Notes: a model not told the origin generated them from the sequence alone. A stretch of 42,659 bases of DNA from Bacteroidaceae bacterium (GCA_017617315.1 JAFZWM010000037.1:1-42659), one strand, 5' to 3'; positions 1 to 7,554 are shown, counted from the first letter of the stretch. Made by a program: numbers and translations.

Positions 1-1
1 A

Positions 2-58
2 GATACAAGCATCTATCCGGCAGGAACGGAACTGCCCATTCCAATGGAACTTGAATAA
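2..58 (+). CDS. GLPGLI family protein, C-terminal end only
   Basis: This is the last 18 codons of a gene that begins left of the window, ending in TAA. The reading frame gives DTSIYPAGTELPIPMELE. The next gene ends in NPNTYPAGTRITPQMELE, so the two C-termini are clearly related and the genes are tandem paralogues. The identification as GLPGLI family rests only on that similarity, because the defining motif lies outside the window. The next start codon is 12 bases downstream, so the two are probably co-transcribed. Confidence 0.7.
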   Translation, partial: DTSIYPAGTELPIPMELE

Positions 59-70
59 ATAAAAAACAAA

Positions 71-835
71 ATGAATTTGTTAAAAATAACATTTCTTGCA
101 TTACTGTGCTTTTCTGTGCATGTCCGTGCTCAGGAAACGCACGTTATAGAGCCTTCGCATCTCGAAGTGCTATACAAGGTTTCTGTGCCTAAAAGTAATT
201 CGATGTTTGCCTTGCGTTGCGGTAAAAATGTATGCCAATACATTAGTCTTTATAGGTTGCGTAATGATTCCCTTGCTTGTTCTCCAGATCCTGTCCTTCG
301 GGAGTTGCATTTTAAGGAAAGAGAAGAACAAATGGATAGCGATGACCCAGACAAGTGCACTTCGTTAGCTCCTGACCGTAATGACTTTCTTTACCGGAAT
401 TTGAGTCAGGGTAGGATTTCTGTCTATACAGGGTTTTTTTGGACTTCATATTTAATAGAGGAAGACTTTCCTGTGATAGACTGGACAATATGCGAAGATT
501 CAACAATTCAGGTATTAGGCTACGATTGCCATAAGGCGACAGCGAAATTCCGTGGCCGCACTTGGACAGTGTGGTATACCGAAGATATACCGTTAAATAT
601 AGGCCCGTGGAAACTTGGTGGCCTTCCGGGGCTGATACTAAAGGCAAAGTGCGATGACTATTTAACCATTACCGCCATCTCTGCAAGGACAACAAAACTC
701 GCTCCCGTAACATTTTATAACTTTTATGAAGAAAAATTTCAGAAGATAGACCGTGTGAAATATCTGAAAATAAAAACTAATCCCAATACATATCCTGCAG
801 GGACAAGAATAACTCCGCAAATGGAACTTGAATAA
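71..835 (+). CDS. GLPGLI family protein, secreted or periplasmic
   Basis: A 254-residue protein with an N-terminal signal peptide (residues 1 to about 21, ending VHVRAQ). It carries the family signature GPWKLGGLPGLI at about residues 178-189. The family (TIGR01200) is restricted to Bacteroidetes and has no established function. Its members commonly sit beside TonB-receptor-like proteins with a carboxypeptidase-like regulatory domain, as here. Six or so cysteines in the mature part suggest disulfides in the envelope. It follows a paralogue by 12 bases and precedes the receptor gene by 25 bases, so it belongs to one operon with the receptor and the C39 exporter. The identification is firm from the motif; the role is unknown. 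Confidence 0.9.
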   Translation: MNLLKITFLALLCFSVHVRAQETHVIEPSHLEVLYKVSVPKSNSMFALRCGKNVCQYISLYRLRNDSLACSPDPVLRELHFKEREEQMDSDDPDKCTSLAPDRNDFLYRNLSQGRISVYTGFFWTSYLIEEDFPVIDWTICEDSTIQVLGYDCHKATAKFRGRTWTVWYTEDIPLNIGPWKLGGLPGLILKAKCDDYLTITAISARTTKLAPVTFYNFYEEKFQKIDRVKYLKIKTNPNTYPAGTRITPQMELE

Positions 836-860
836 GATAAACTTGAATAAAAAAGATAAT

Positions 861-3404
861 ATGAAGAAATTATTTTTTGTGATTTTTTATGTCATCTTGC
901 CGTTTATGGCGATGGCGCAAATTAAGGTCTCTGGAACAGTTACAGATAAGGACGGTGTGCCTTTGGCTGGGGCTATTATCAAAGAGAATAGTAAAGAGAC
1001 CAACAAGATGATACATTATACAAGTACGGACAATAACGGAGCATTTTCGATGGAGGTGTCTGCCGATAGTTATTTTGTTGTATCAATGTTGGGATATAAG
1101 AAAGAACGTGTTGATAATTTGACGGACAAGGAGCCTATGAAGATTGTTATGGTTGATGAGGCTGTTGCCCTAAAAGAGGTAACAGTAAAAGCCGACAAGG
1201 TAAGGCAAAACGGTGATACACTTACATATCACGTTGCCACCTATGCCGACAAGAACGACCGCAGCATTGGCGATGTCCTCGAAAAAATTCCGGGATTCGA
1301 AGTGAACAAGGATAACGGACAGATTTCATACGAGGGCAAACCAATAAGTAAGTTCTATATCGAAGGACTTGATATGCTTGGCAATAAGTATGGCGTTGCC
1401 ACAAATTCATTGCCGCAAGGCGATGTCGGTTCTGTACAGGTAATAAAGAATCATCAGCCTATCCGAGTTCTTGAAGACTTTACCTATACCGATGAGGCTG
1501 CCGTAAACATCAGGATGAAGGAGGGAGCAAAAACTCGTTGGGTAACTTCGTATAATGGCGGCGCAGGCTTTAGCGAGGACTCTGGACTATGGAAATTTGA
1601 TGGCTTGGGCCTGAGACTGAAATCTGATTTTCAGACAATGCTCACATACAAGACAAACAACATTGGAGTAAATGTAAATAAGGAAACAACAAGCCTTTAT
1701 GATTACGAGGAGCATGAGAAAGAAAAAGACTTTATAATGCTATTACCTCCAAAGACTCCAAACCTTGAGGAGCAGCGAACGCTGTTTAATCGCAGTCATG
1801 CCGTTACGATTAACACCATGAAACGCCTGAATGAAGCTTCGCAGATGAATTTGCAGTTCATCTACAATAATAACCGGGAGTCGGCACAAGGCATGCAAAG
1901 TACAGAGTATCTTAATCCGAACGGGAACAGGCTTATTGAAAACAGAAAAGACTATCTGTTAAAGGATAACGAGGCGTATGGCTTGCTGAAATATGAGAAA
2001 AATAGCGAACGCCAGTATCTTAAGAACTCGTTTTTCGCTGATTTGACGTGGACTCGCCAATGGCTAAACGAAACTGGCTCGGGAATCTACAACCAATTTG
2101 TCCGAAAGCCAATATACGACATCAGGGATAATCTTTTTGTTATTCATAAATACGGCAAACGCCTCTTGTCTTTTTATAGCAATAATCAGATTGCGAGTAT
2201 GCCGCATGAACTTAGTGTGAATGATTTGTATCAGAGCGTGAAACTGCAAAAATATTGTACCGACACATATATAATGGGCGGCACAAAGATAGGACATCTC
2301 AGTGTTTCGCTGAAAGCTGGTGTAAAAGCAAGTTTGCAGCGCCTTGAAACAGAGGCAGTGGGCTTGCCTGACTCTTTGGGCTTGTTGGCCGATGAGAGCC
2401 GTTTCGGTTTTGTAAATGTTTATGTCGCACCAGAATTGACATATAAGGTAAATGACGTAGAGTTTAACGTAAGTCCGACAACCGAGTATGTTTACGAGAA
2501 GTATAGCGACGATGAAAATAATAATCAGTTGCTGTTTTCTCCAAATTTCAGAATCAAGTGGAGAGTTACCCCTAGTATGACCCTGTCGCTAAGAGGCGGA
2601 AACTCTGTCGAGGCACAGGATGCAAGCCGATTCCACCGCTCACTGATATTGCAGGACTATCAGAATCTGACTCAGGGATATAGTGGCTATCAACGCGGAT
2701 ACACTCGGTCGGTAACAGGAGTGTTTTTCTACAACAATGCTTTAAAAGCTATACATTCATTCCTTACTGTGAGCCGTATGTTCAGTACATCGCCATATAC
2801 CACAACTCGTCAGTTTGTGGGGGACTATATCATTTTGTCTGGTGCAGCACAAGAAACGAAGTCGGACTCATGGCAGGCTAACTTGATGTTAAGCAAGGGA
2901 CTGAAGCTATGGCACGGAAGATTCAGTATTAATGCAGTTTATTTTAATAGCGATGCCTCAATGTTACAGGACAATGTGCGTACAGATTACAATAGTCAGA
3001 CGCTGAATGCCCGTGCCGGTCTAGATTTTTCTTTCTGGCAGAATATGCATTTGCGCTATGGGCTTAACTACAACATGAACGATATGAAGATGCTTTTATA
3101 CAAGCATAGTATAAACAATTGGAAGCATGATGCTTCGCTGACATTGCCTTTCGGCTCGTTTGTTGTTGATTTGTCGGGTGAATACTATAATAACGAACTT
3201 ACAAACGGAGGTTACAAGGATTTTTTCATTGCCGATGCAAAGGCAACATATAAGTTTCCTAAACTCGATTTGTCATTGTCTTTGACAAATATGTTTAATC
3301 GCAAGGATTATTCTTATGTGGTAGCCAACGACCTTATCGTTCGTTCTTCGACAAATGGTATTCGTGGCCGCGAAGTTCTTTTGTCATTTTATTACAAACT
3401 CTGA
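861..3404 (+). CDS. TonB-dependent receptor-like outer-membrane protein with carboxypeptidase-like regulatory domain
   Basis: An 847-residue protein. The ATG at 861 is preferred over an in-frame TTG at 828, because it gives a clean signal peptide (MKKLFFVIFYVILPFMAMAQ) and avoids overlap with the preceding gene. Residues about 22-105 form a carboxypeptidase D-regulatory-like beta domain (IKVSGTVTDKDGVPLAGA). A divergent plug follows at about 110-220 (GDVLEKIPGFEVNKDNG), then a long beta-barrel of alternating aromatic strands. The barrel ends EVLLSFYYKL. The sequence does not follow the SusC/RagA pattern and no SusD partner is adjacent. Receptors of this type usually accompany GLPGLI proteins. 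The stop overlaps the exporter start by one base (TGATG), which indicates translational coupling. The substrate is unknown and could be a peptide handled with the C39 exporter. Confidence 0.85.
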   Translation: MKKLFFVIFYVILPFMAMAQIKVSGTVTDKDGVPLAGAIIKENSKETNKMIHYTSTDNNGAFSMEVSADSYFVVSMLGYKKERVDNLTDKEPMKIVMVDEAVALKEVTVKADKVRQNGDTLTYHVATYADKNDRSIGDVLEKIPGFEVNKDNGQISYEGKPISKFYIEGLDMLGNKYGVATNSLPQGDVGSVQVIKNHQPIRVLEDFTYTDEAAVNIRMKEGAKTRWVTSYNGGAGFSEDSGLWKFDGLGLRLKSDFQTMLTYKTNNIGVNVNKETTSLYDYEEHEKEKDFIMLLPPKTPNLEEQRTLFNRSHAVTINTMKRLNEASQMNLQFIYNNNRESAQGMQSTEYLNPNGNRLIENRKDYLLKDNEAYGLLKYEKNSERQYLKNSFFADLTWTRQWLNETGSGIYNQFVRKPIYDIRDNLFVIHKYGKRLLSFYSNNQIASMPHELSVNDLYQSVKLQKYCTDTYIMGGTKIGHLSVSLKAGVKASLQRLETEAVGLPDSLGLLADESRFGFVNVYVAPELTYKVNDVEFNVSPTTEYVYEKYSDDENNNQLLFSPNFRIKWRVTPSMTLSLRGGNSVEAQDASRFHRSLILQDYQNLTQGYSGYQRGYTRSVTGVFFYNNALKAIHSFLTVSRMFSTSPYTTTRQFVGDYIILSGAAQETKSDSWQANLMLSKGLKLWHGRFSINAVYFNSDASMLQDNVRTDYNSQTLNARAGLDFSFWQNMHLRYGLNYNMNDMKMLLYKHSINNWKHDASLTLPFGSFVVDLSGEYYNNELTNGGYKDFFIADAKATYKFPKLDLSLSLTNMFNRKDYSYVVANDLIVRSSTNGIRGREVLLSFYYKL

Positions 3405-5605
3405 TGCCGAAAATGAATGTTTTTCCCTTTGTAAAGCAAAAGGATTCGATGACATGCGGCATTGCCTGTCTTCAGATGATATTTAAATTTTATGGCATTG
3501 ATGTTTCCACTGAAACACTGGAACGTATGTGCGGTGTTTCGAGCGAGGGCGTGTCTCTCTTGGGAATACAGAGTACTGCTGTAAAAAACGGTTTCAGGTG
3601 CACTTGTGGAAGATTGGATGCCTCTACTCTTGCTTCTGCCACTCTTCCTTGCATACTTCATTGGAATCAAAATCATTTTGTTGTGCTCTACAAGGTGAAG
3701 AAAGGTGTGTTCTATGTTGCCGACCCAGGAAAAGGCTTGATAACATACAACGAAGAAGAATTTGGAAGTCATTGGCTTGAAACCGTTTCGGGCGGCGAAA
3801 GAAAGGGCATTGCCATGTTCCTTGAGCCAACACCGGCGTTTTATGAACGCGAGGAGGTGTGTGAACAGAAAAACGGGAAGTCCTTTCGGATTTTATATGG
3901 GTACATAAAACAATATCGGAATTACTTTGTGCAGATATTGCTGGGATTGTTTTTCTGTAGTCTGCTACAACTTGCATTGCCGTTCCTTACCCAGAACATT
4001 GTAGATGTCGGCATAAAGAACAAAGACCTCGATTTCATCTGGTTAATACTGATAGGCCAATTGGTAATTACATTCAGTCGCACGACCATCGACTTTATAA
4101 GGCGATGGCTCTTGCTTCACATTTCCATGCGCATTAACATATCGTTGGTGAGCGATTTCTTTATCAAACTGTTCAAGTTGCCGATGTCGTTCTTCGACAC
4201 CAAACTGATGGGCGACCTTATGCAGCGAATTGGCGACCACTCGAGAGTAAACAGTTTCCTTACGCAGCAGGCATTAAACGTGGCATTCTCGCTTGTCTGT
4301 TTTGTTGTGTTCGGCTGTGTGCTTCTTGTTTACAATCGCCTGATTTTTGTTATCTTCCTTCTCGGAAGCATTATTTATGGCTGTTGGATAATGCTCTTTC
4401 TGCGTCGCCGAAAAGTTATCGACTATGAACTGTTCGAGCAGCAGGCAATGAACAATAATAAGACCTACCAACTTCTTACATCGATGCAAGAGATAAAGCT
4501 GCAAGACTGCGAGCAACGCCGCCGTTGGGAGTGGGAGGATGTTCAGGCCGATTTGTTCAAGGTTCAGCTAAAGAGTCTGAAACTGCAGCAGATGCAGGAA
4601 GCCGGCAGTATCTTTATTAACGAACTGAAGAATATCATAATCACTGTTGTTTCGGCAACGGCAGTGATAAACGGAAGTCTTACGCTTGGAATGATGCTTG
4701 CCGTGCAATACATTATCGGTCAGCTGAACAGTCCTATTGAGCAGTTGATGAACTTTGTATATTCCATTCAGGATGTGAAAATAAGCCTTGAACGCATAAA
4801 CGAGATTCACCGAAAGGAAAACGAGGAGAATTTCAGGCGTACAAGAGACAACTTTGATGGCGAAAAGCATGATATAGAGTTAAAGGACATTGTTTTCAAG
4901 TATGACCCTCATGCTCTTTCCAAGACAATAGATGGTGTGAATATGCACATTCCCGAAGGTAAGGTAACTGCTATTGTCGGGGCATCGGGAAGCGGAAAGA
5001 CAACTTTGATAAAACTGTTGTTGGGATATTATCCCGTAAGTAGCGGTGCAATAACGATTGCAGGGCATAACATTGATGAATACAATCTGAAATGGTGGCG
5101 CAGACAGTGTGGAGTGGTAATGCAAGACGGTGTTATCTTCTCCGAAACAATAGCCCGAAATATTGCTGTTGATGACAACAATATCAACATGGAACGGTTG
5201 GTGGCTGCTGCAGAAATAGCAAATGTGCAAGATTTTGTTATGGCTCTGCCATTGAGATACAACACAAAGATTGGTCGCGACGGGGTTGGACTGAGCCAAG
5301 GACAGAAGCAACGCATACTTATTGCGCGTGCGGTGTATAAGAATCCTAAGTTCATCTTTTTCGATGAGGCTACAAACTCGCTCGACGCAAGCAATGAGCG
5401 CGCCATTGTCGAGAAACTGAACACGTTTTATAAAGGCAGAACGGTTGTTGTGGTTGCCCATCGCCTTAGCACCGTAAAGAATGCCGACCAGATAATAGTG
5501 CTCGACAAAGGTAAGGTGGTCGAAACAGGTAATCATCAGTCGCTCACAGCCAAAAGAGGGGCGTATTACAATCTTGTGAAGAACCAGTTGGAATTAGGTA
5601 ATTAA
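3404..5605 (+). CDS. C39 peptidase-containing ABC exporter (PCAT)
   Basis: A 733-residue inner-membrane exporter that would cleave a leader peptide and pump out the cargo. The N-terminal C39 cysteine protease domain has its full active site: Gln12, Cys18 (in DSMTCGIACLQM), His91 (WNQNHFVVLYKV) and Asp107 (FYVADPGKG). A six-helix ABC membrane domain spans about residues 165-470. The nucleotide-binding domain carries Walker A GASGSGKTT near 525, signature LSQGQKQR near 630, Walker B FIFFDEA near 650 and H-loop AHRLST. Its start overlaps the receptor stop. Known relatives process double-glycine leader peptides and often work with an HlyD-type adaptor. Neither a double-glycine precursor nor an adaptor was found next to it in the window. 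Confidence 0.93.
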   Translation: MPKMNVFPFVKQKDSMTCGIACLQMIFKFYGIDVSTETLERMCGVSSEGVSLLGIQSTAVKNGFRCTCGRLDASTLASATLPCILHWNQNHFVVLYKVKKGVFYVADPGKGLITYNEEEFGSHWLETVSGGERKGIAMFLEPTPAFYEREEVCEQKNGKSFRILYGYIKQYRNYFVQILLGLFFCSLLQLALPFLTQNIVDVGIKNKDLDFIWLILIGQLVITFSRTTIDFIRRWLLLHISMRINISLVSDFFIKLFKLPMSFFDTKLMGDLMQRIGDHSRVNSFLTQQALNVAFSLVCFVVFGCVLLVYNRLIFVIFLLGSIIYGCWIMLFLRRRKVIDYELFEQQAMNNNKTYQLLTSMQEIKLQDCEQRRRWEWEDVQADLFKVQLKSLKLQQMQEAGSIFINELKNIIITVVSATAVINGSLTLGMMLAVQYIIGQLNSPIEQLMNFVYSIQDVKISLERINEIHRKENEENFRRTRDNFDGEKHDIELKDIVFKYDPHALSKTIDGVNMHIPEGKVTAIVGASGSGKTTLIKLLLGYYPVSSGAITIAGHNIDEYNLKWWRRQCGVVMQDGVIFSETIARNIAVDDNNINMERLVAAAEIANVQDFVMALPLRYNTKIGRDGVGLSQGQKQRILIARAVYKNPKFIFFDEATNSLDASNERAIVEKLNTFYKGRTVVVVAHRLSTVKNADQIIVLDKGKVVETGNHQSLTAKRGAYYNLVKNQLELGN

Positions 5606-5618
5606 AAACATTGAAGAT

Positions 5619-5780
5619 ATGAAAACAAAGAAAACAGAAAAAATTGAAATGCGTAGTTCGAAGTTTAGTAAACTTTTGGATGATAAGTTTTATTGGTACA
5701 TTCAGTATGGCATAATGATAGCAATTTCTGTGTGTATTGCTGTGATTGTATTTTTGCTTTTACTGCTCTTTTGCAGATAG
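5619..5780 (+). CDS. Small single-span membrane protein (53 residues)
   Basis: An open frame of 53 codons starts at ATG 5619, 13 bases after the exporter stop, and ends with TAG at 5778-5780. The protein has a charged, lysine-rich N-terminus (MKTKKTEKIEMRSSKFSK). An aromatic stretch (KFYWYIQY) leads into one strongly hydrophobic helix from about residue 31 to 51, and the protein ends LLFCR. There is no double-glycine leader motif, so it is unlikely to be cargo of the C39 exporter. Position and spacing suggest it is co-translated with the exporter and may be an accessory or regulatory subunit. No family was recognised. Confidence 0.65.
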   Translation: MKTKKTEKIEMRSSKFSKLLDDKFYWYIQYGIMIAISVCIAVIVFLLLLLFCR

Positions 5781-5789
5781 TTAAAGAAT

Positions 5790-5910
5790 TATATAAATCC
5801 GCAGGAGTGAGACTCTTACATGTTTTATAACTGAAACTCTCCATCGTTGTAGTTCTTGTGAAAGAACTGCAACGGCTTTTAGAGTGGAGTCTCTCTTTAA
5901 AGTAGAGAGT
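5790..5910 (+). repeat. Composite intergenic repeat, copy A (two hairpins)
   Basis: The copy begins with the box TATATAAATCCGCAGGA (5790-5806), ten bases after the small membrane protein gene. A 13-bp hairpin with GTGA loop follows (stem 5845-5857 with 5862-5874, one G-U pair). Then comes a 6-bp hairpin (CTCTCT 5891-5896 with AGAGAG 5904-5909). Copy B at 6916-7032 has the same order of parts with differing but still paired stems. It could be a structured RNA 3' element, a transcription-terminating unit or a small non-autonomous mobile repeat. Confidence 0.6.
5845..5874 (+). terminator. GNRA-loop hairpin 1, terminator-like
   Basis: CGTTGTAGTTCTT pairs with AAGAACTGCAACG around a GTGA loop. 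The flank upstream is CTCTCCAT and downstream is GGCTTTTAG, a short T run. It is the first strong hairpin after the C39 exporter operon, so it could end that transcript. The T tract is short, so termination is plausible but not certain. Confidence 0.5.
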
Positions 5911-6179
5911 GTGTATTAAAAAAAAATTCTCGTAAGCCGTTGAAAGAGCCAAATATGTGGTTTGTCAAGTGGCAAATTCATTAAATAATAGGGGTAAAAG
6001 TGATTTTGTGGATTTATTTTAATACATCCTTTGTAAGTGGTTGAAATATAGACTGTTTAGTGCTGTTTAGTGCGAGTTCTGATTTACTTTGATTTAAAAT
6101 TTGTGTAACTATTTGAAAAACAATAGGGTAGTGCGTTTTTTTATTCTTTTGATTTACTTTGATTTAAAATTAGAGCATC
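5911..6179. other. AT-rich intergenic stretch
   Basis: No gene was found between the small membrane protein and the gene at 6298. Besides the hairpins listed separately, it holds a tandem ten-base repeat CTGTTTAGTG (6053-6062 and 6063-6072) and a 22-bp direct repeat (6080-6101 and 6150-6171). The remainder is AT-rich sequence in which nothing further could be supported. Confidence 0.5.
6080..6171 (+). repeat. 22-bp direct repeat pair upstream of the gene at 6298
   Basis: GATTTACTTTGATTTAAAAT occurs at 6081-6100 and 6151-6170, with one further identical base on each side, so the two 22-mers start exactly 70 bases apart. Each is preceded by a partly similar TAGTGCG string, which suggests a decayed tandem duplication. 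Each copy contains TTACTTTG, one base off a Bacteroidetes -7 box, so they could be duplicated promoter or regulator sites. Confidence 0.6.
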
Positions 6180-6182
6180 GGA

Positions 6183-6216
6183 TTTGCTTGATTTTGAAAA
6201 ACTATCTATAATTTTG
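6183..6216 (+). promoter_or_regulatory. Possible promoter for the gene at 6298
   Basis: TAATTTTG at 6209-6216 matches the Bacteroidetes -7 consensus TAnnTTTG, and TTTG at 6183-6186 lies 22 bases upstream, slightly longer than usual. The leader to the ATG at 6298 would be about 75 bases. Confidence 0.4.
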
Positions 6217-6297
6217 TTGCGTAAAACAAAAACAGGTAAATTTAATGTAATACGGCAAAATTATTTGCATATAATTTTTAACAAAAAACTTTTTAAC

Positions 6298-6819
6298 ATG
6301 AAAAAATCATTATTGTTTGTTGTTCTAATGGTATTTACGATAGTACCAGAACTAAAGGCTCGGTGTGAAAACATTCCTGATAGTGTTCCGAAGATTCAAG
6401 TACCCATTGAGTTGAGTTGTTTCAATTCTTTTAAGAATAAGGGCGTAACACTGCATGGCTACAATTTAGACTTAGGTGTTAATATCTTTAAAAGAGTTGC
6501 AGTTATTGGCTCTGCCGAATTTAACACTTTTCATTTGGGCGTGACAAATAATTATTGCAACACTTTTCAGCTTGGAGGTGGTGTCTTGTATCAGCCAATA
6601 AAAGACAAATACAAGGTTTTAAGTGTGAAAGGTAAGGTAGGAAGAACCACAAGCGACAGTGAGATGAAGAATACCAGTTACGACGTGTCGGTGGGATATT
6701 CAAGAAGTTTTAAGGGCTGTGGCATATTGGGTGCGGTAGGCTTTAGAGTATGCGATTATAAGAATTCGTACATTCCAGACAATCGTTTTGTATACATATC
6801 CGCAGGACTAAGATTTTAA
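6298..6819 (+). CDS. Small predicted outer-membrane beta-barrel protein
   Basis: A 173-residue protein. The ATG at 6298 is chosen over upstream in-frame non-ATG codons because it starts a signal peptide (MKKSLLFVVLMVFTIVPELKA). The mature part shows alternating strands rich in glycine and aromatics (FNTFHLGVTNNYCNTFQLGG, then GGVLYQPI, then YDVSVGYSRSF) and ends in ISAGLRF. A C-terminal phenylalanine is typical of outer-membrane barrels; about eight strands would fit the length. No family was recognised. It stands alone between two blocks of intergenic repeats and appears to have its own promoter. Function is unknown; it could also be a periplasmic beta protein. Confidence 0.65.
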   Translation: MKKSLLFVVLMVFTIVPELKARCENIPDSVPKIQVPIELSCFNSFKNKGVTLHGYNLDLGVNIFKRVAVIGSAEFNTFHLGVTNNYCNTFQLGGGVLYQPIKDKYKVLSVKGKVGRTTSDSEMKNTSYDVSVGYSRSFKGCGILGAVGFRVCDYKNSYIPDNRFVYISAGLRF

Positions 6820-6845
6820 GATATTGTCTTTTGGTATCTCTATCC

Positions 6846-6877
6846 CGTGGTGGTTGTTTGTGAAAAGAACCACTACG
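6846..6877 (+). terminator. GNRA-loop hairpin 2, terminator-like
   Basis: CGTGGTGGTTGTTT (6846-6859) pairs with AAAGAACCACTACG (6864-6877) around a GTGA loop, with one mismatch and one G-U pair. It lies 26 bases after the stop of the predicted outer-membrane protein and is preceded by TCTCTATC, like the other copies. It lacks a long T tract. Confidence 0.45.
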
Positions 6878-6915
6878 TAGTTAAATTACAGTAAATCACG
6901 ACAATCATATTCATA

Positions 6916-7032
6916 TATATAAATCCGCAGGATTGGTTAATAGATTCTAAAAAATCTCTCTCACCGTTGTTGCTATTTGCGAAAATGGCTACAACGGTTT
7001 TTCGGGTTTGTCCACTCACTTTAGTAGAGTGG
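6916..7032 (+). repeat. Composite intergenic repeat, copy B (two hairpins)
   Basis: The same 17-base box TATATAAATCCGCAGGA (6916-6932) is followed by a 15-bp hairpin with a GCGA loop (6964-6978 with 6983-6997, one mismatch and one G-U pair). A 6-bp hairpin CCACTC/GAGTGG follows (7012-7017 with 7027-7032). The loop of the second hairpin shares TTTAnAGTAGAG-like sequence with copy A while the stem sequence has changed on both sides. The first hairpin is followed by TTTTT and could terminate transcription. Confidence 0.6.
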
Positions 7033-7085
7033 GGAGGAGCGTTTAAAAAGGCTTAATTCGGAAGTCCTTCATTTGTGAGTTTGGG

Positions 7086-7320
7086 ATAATCATTTTTATA
7101 TTAGGAAATGATTATTCGGAGTGACGCTGAAAGCGTTACTTCTCAGTAACTGCAGCATTCGTAGAATCTGCGGACAGAAATGATACAAATATCATCGACC
7201 CTGAAAGCGGTAGCCCATTGTGGCAGATGGGGCACTCTTTCAGAGTGCTTGTTGTTTACGACTCCTATTCCGCAGGTCGTCCCGACCTACGGTTACTTAG
7301 CGGAGACGCTTTCAGCGTCT
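7086..7320. repeat. Cluster of short palindromes with three-base loops
   Basis: Five inverted repeats lie within 235 bases. ATAATCATTT pairs at 7086-7095/7106-7115. AGTGACGCT/AGCGTTACT lies at 7120-7140 with loop GAA. GCACTCT/AGAGTGC lies at 7232-7248 with loop TTC. CCGCAGGTCG pairs across 7270-7292 with loop TCC. AGACGCT/AGCGTCT lies at 7304-7320 with loop TTC. An additional CTGAAAGCGG half-site lies at 7201-7210. The recurring core is CTTTCAG or CTGAAAG. This resembles a mosaic REP-like intergenic repeat. It happens to leave an open frame of 66 codons that is not convincing as a gene. Confidence 0.6.
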
Positions 7321-7389
7321 GTAATGCAAAGACAATCTGTATTGTAACGTTAAATCAGCTTTCCCATCATCTATCCTACGTACATCTTA

Positions 7390-7554
7390 CATATACCCGA
7401 CATATACCCGACATATAGCTAACATATAGCCAACATATAGCCAACATATAGCTAACATATAGCTAACATATAGCTAACATATAGCTTACATATACCCGAC
7501 ATATACCTTGCATATACCTTGCATATAGCTTCCATATATCTTCCCTATACCTTG
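7390..7554. repeat. 11-bp tandem array, 15 units
   Basis: Exactly 15 units of 11 bp fill 165 bases without a register shift. Unit types in order are CATATACCCGA (2), CATATAGCTAA and CATATAGCCAA variants (6), CATATAGCTTA, CATATACCCGA, CATATACCTTG (2), CATATAGCTTC, CATATATCTTC and CCTATACCTTG. The first five bases are nearly invariant and the second half varies. The 11-bp period is close to one DNA helical turn. Degenerate units of the same length continue at 7751-7816 (GTACCTTCCTG, GTACCTTGAAT, GTACCTTCCTT). Confidence 0.9.

Noticed and set aside
828-860. TTG at 828 as start of the receptor-like gene
   Set aside because: It overlaps the preceding gene and puts 11 polar residues before the signal peptide; the ATG at 861 is better.
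5619-5780. Small protein as the C39 exporter's cargo
   Set aside because: No GG, GA or GS cleavage motif follows an amphipathic leader; the sequence is a membrane anchor.
7218-7418. Open frame of 66 codons in the repeat region
   Set aside because: It is built from the palindrome block and the start of the 11-bp array; it has no plausible start context and its composition follows the repeats.
7390-7554. CRISPR array
   Set aside because: Units of 11 bp without unique spacers and without cas genes are tandem repeats, not CRISPR.
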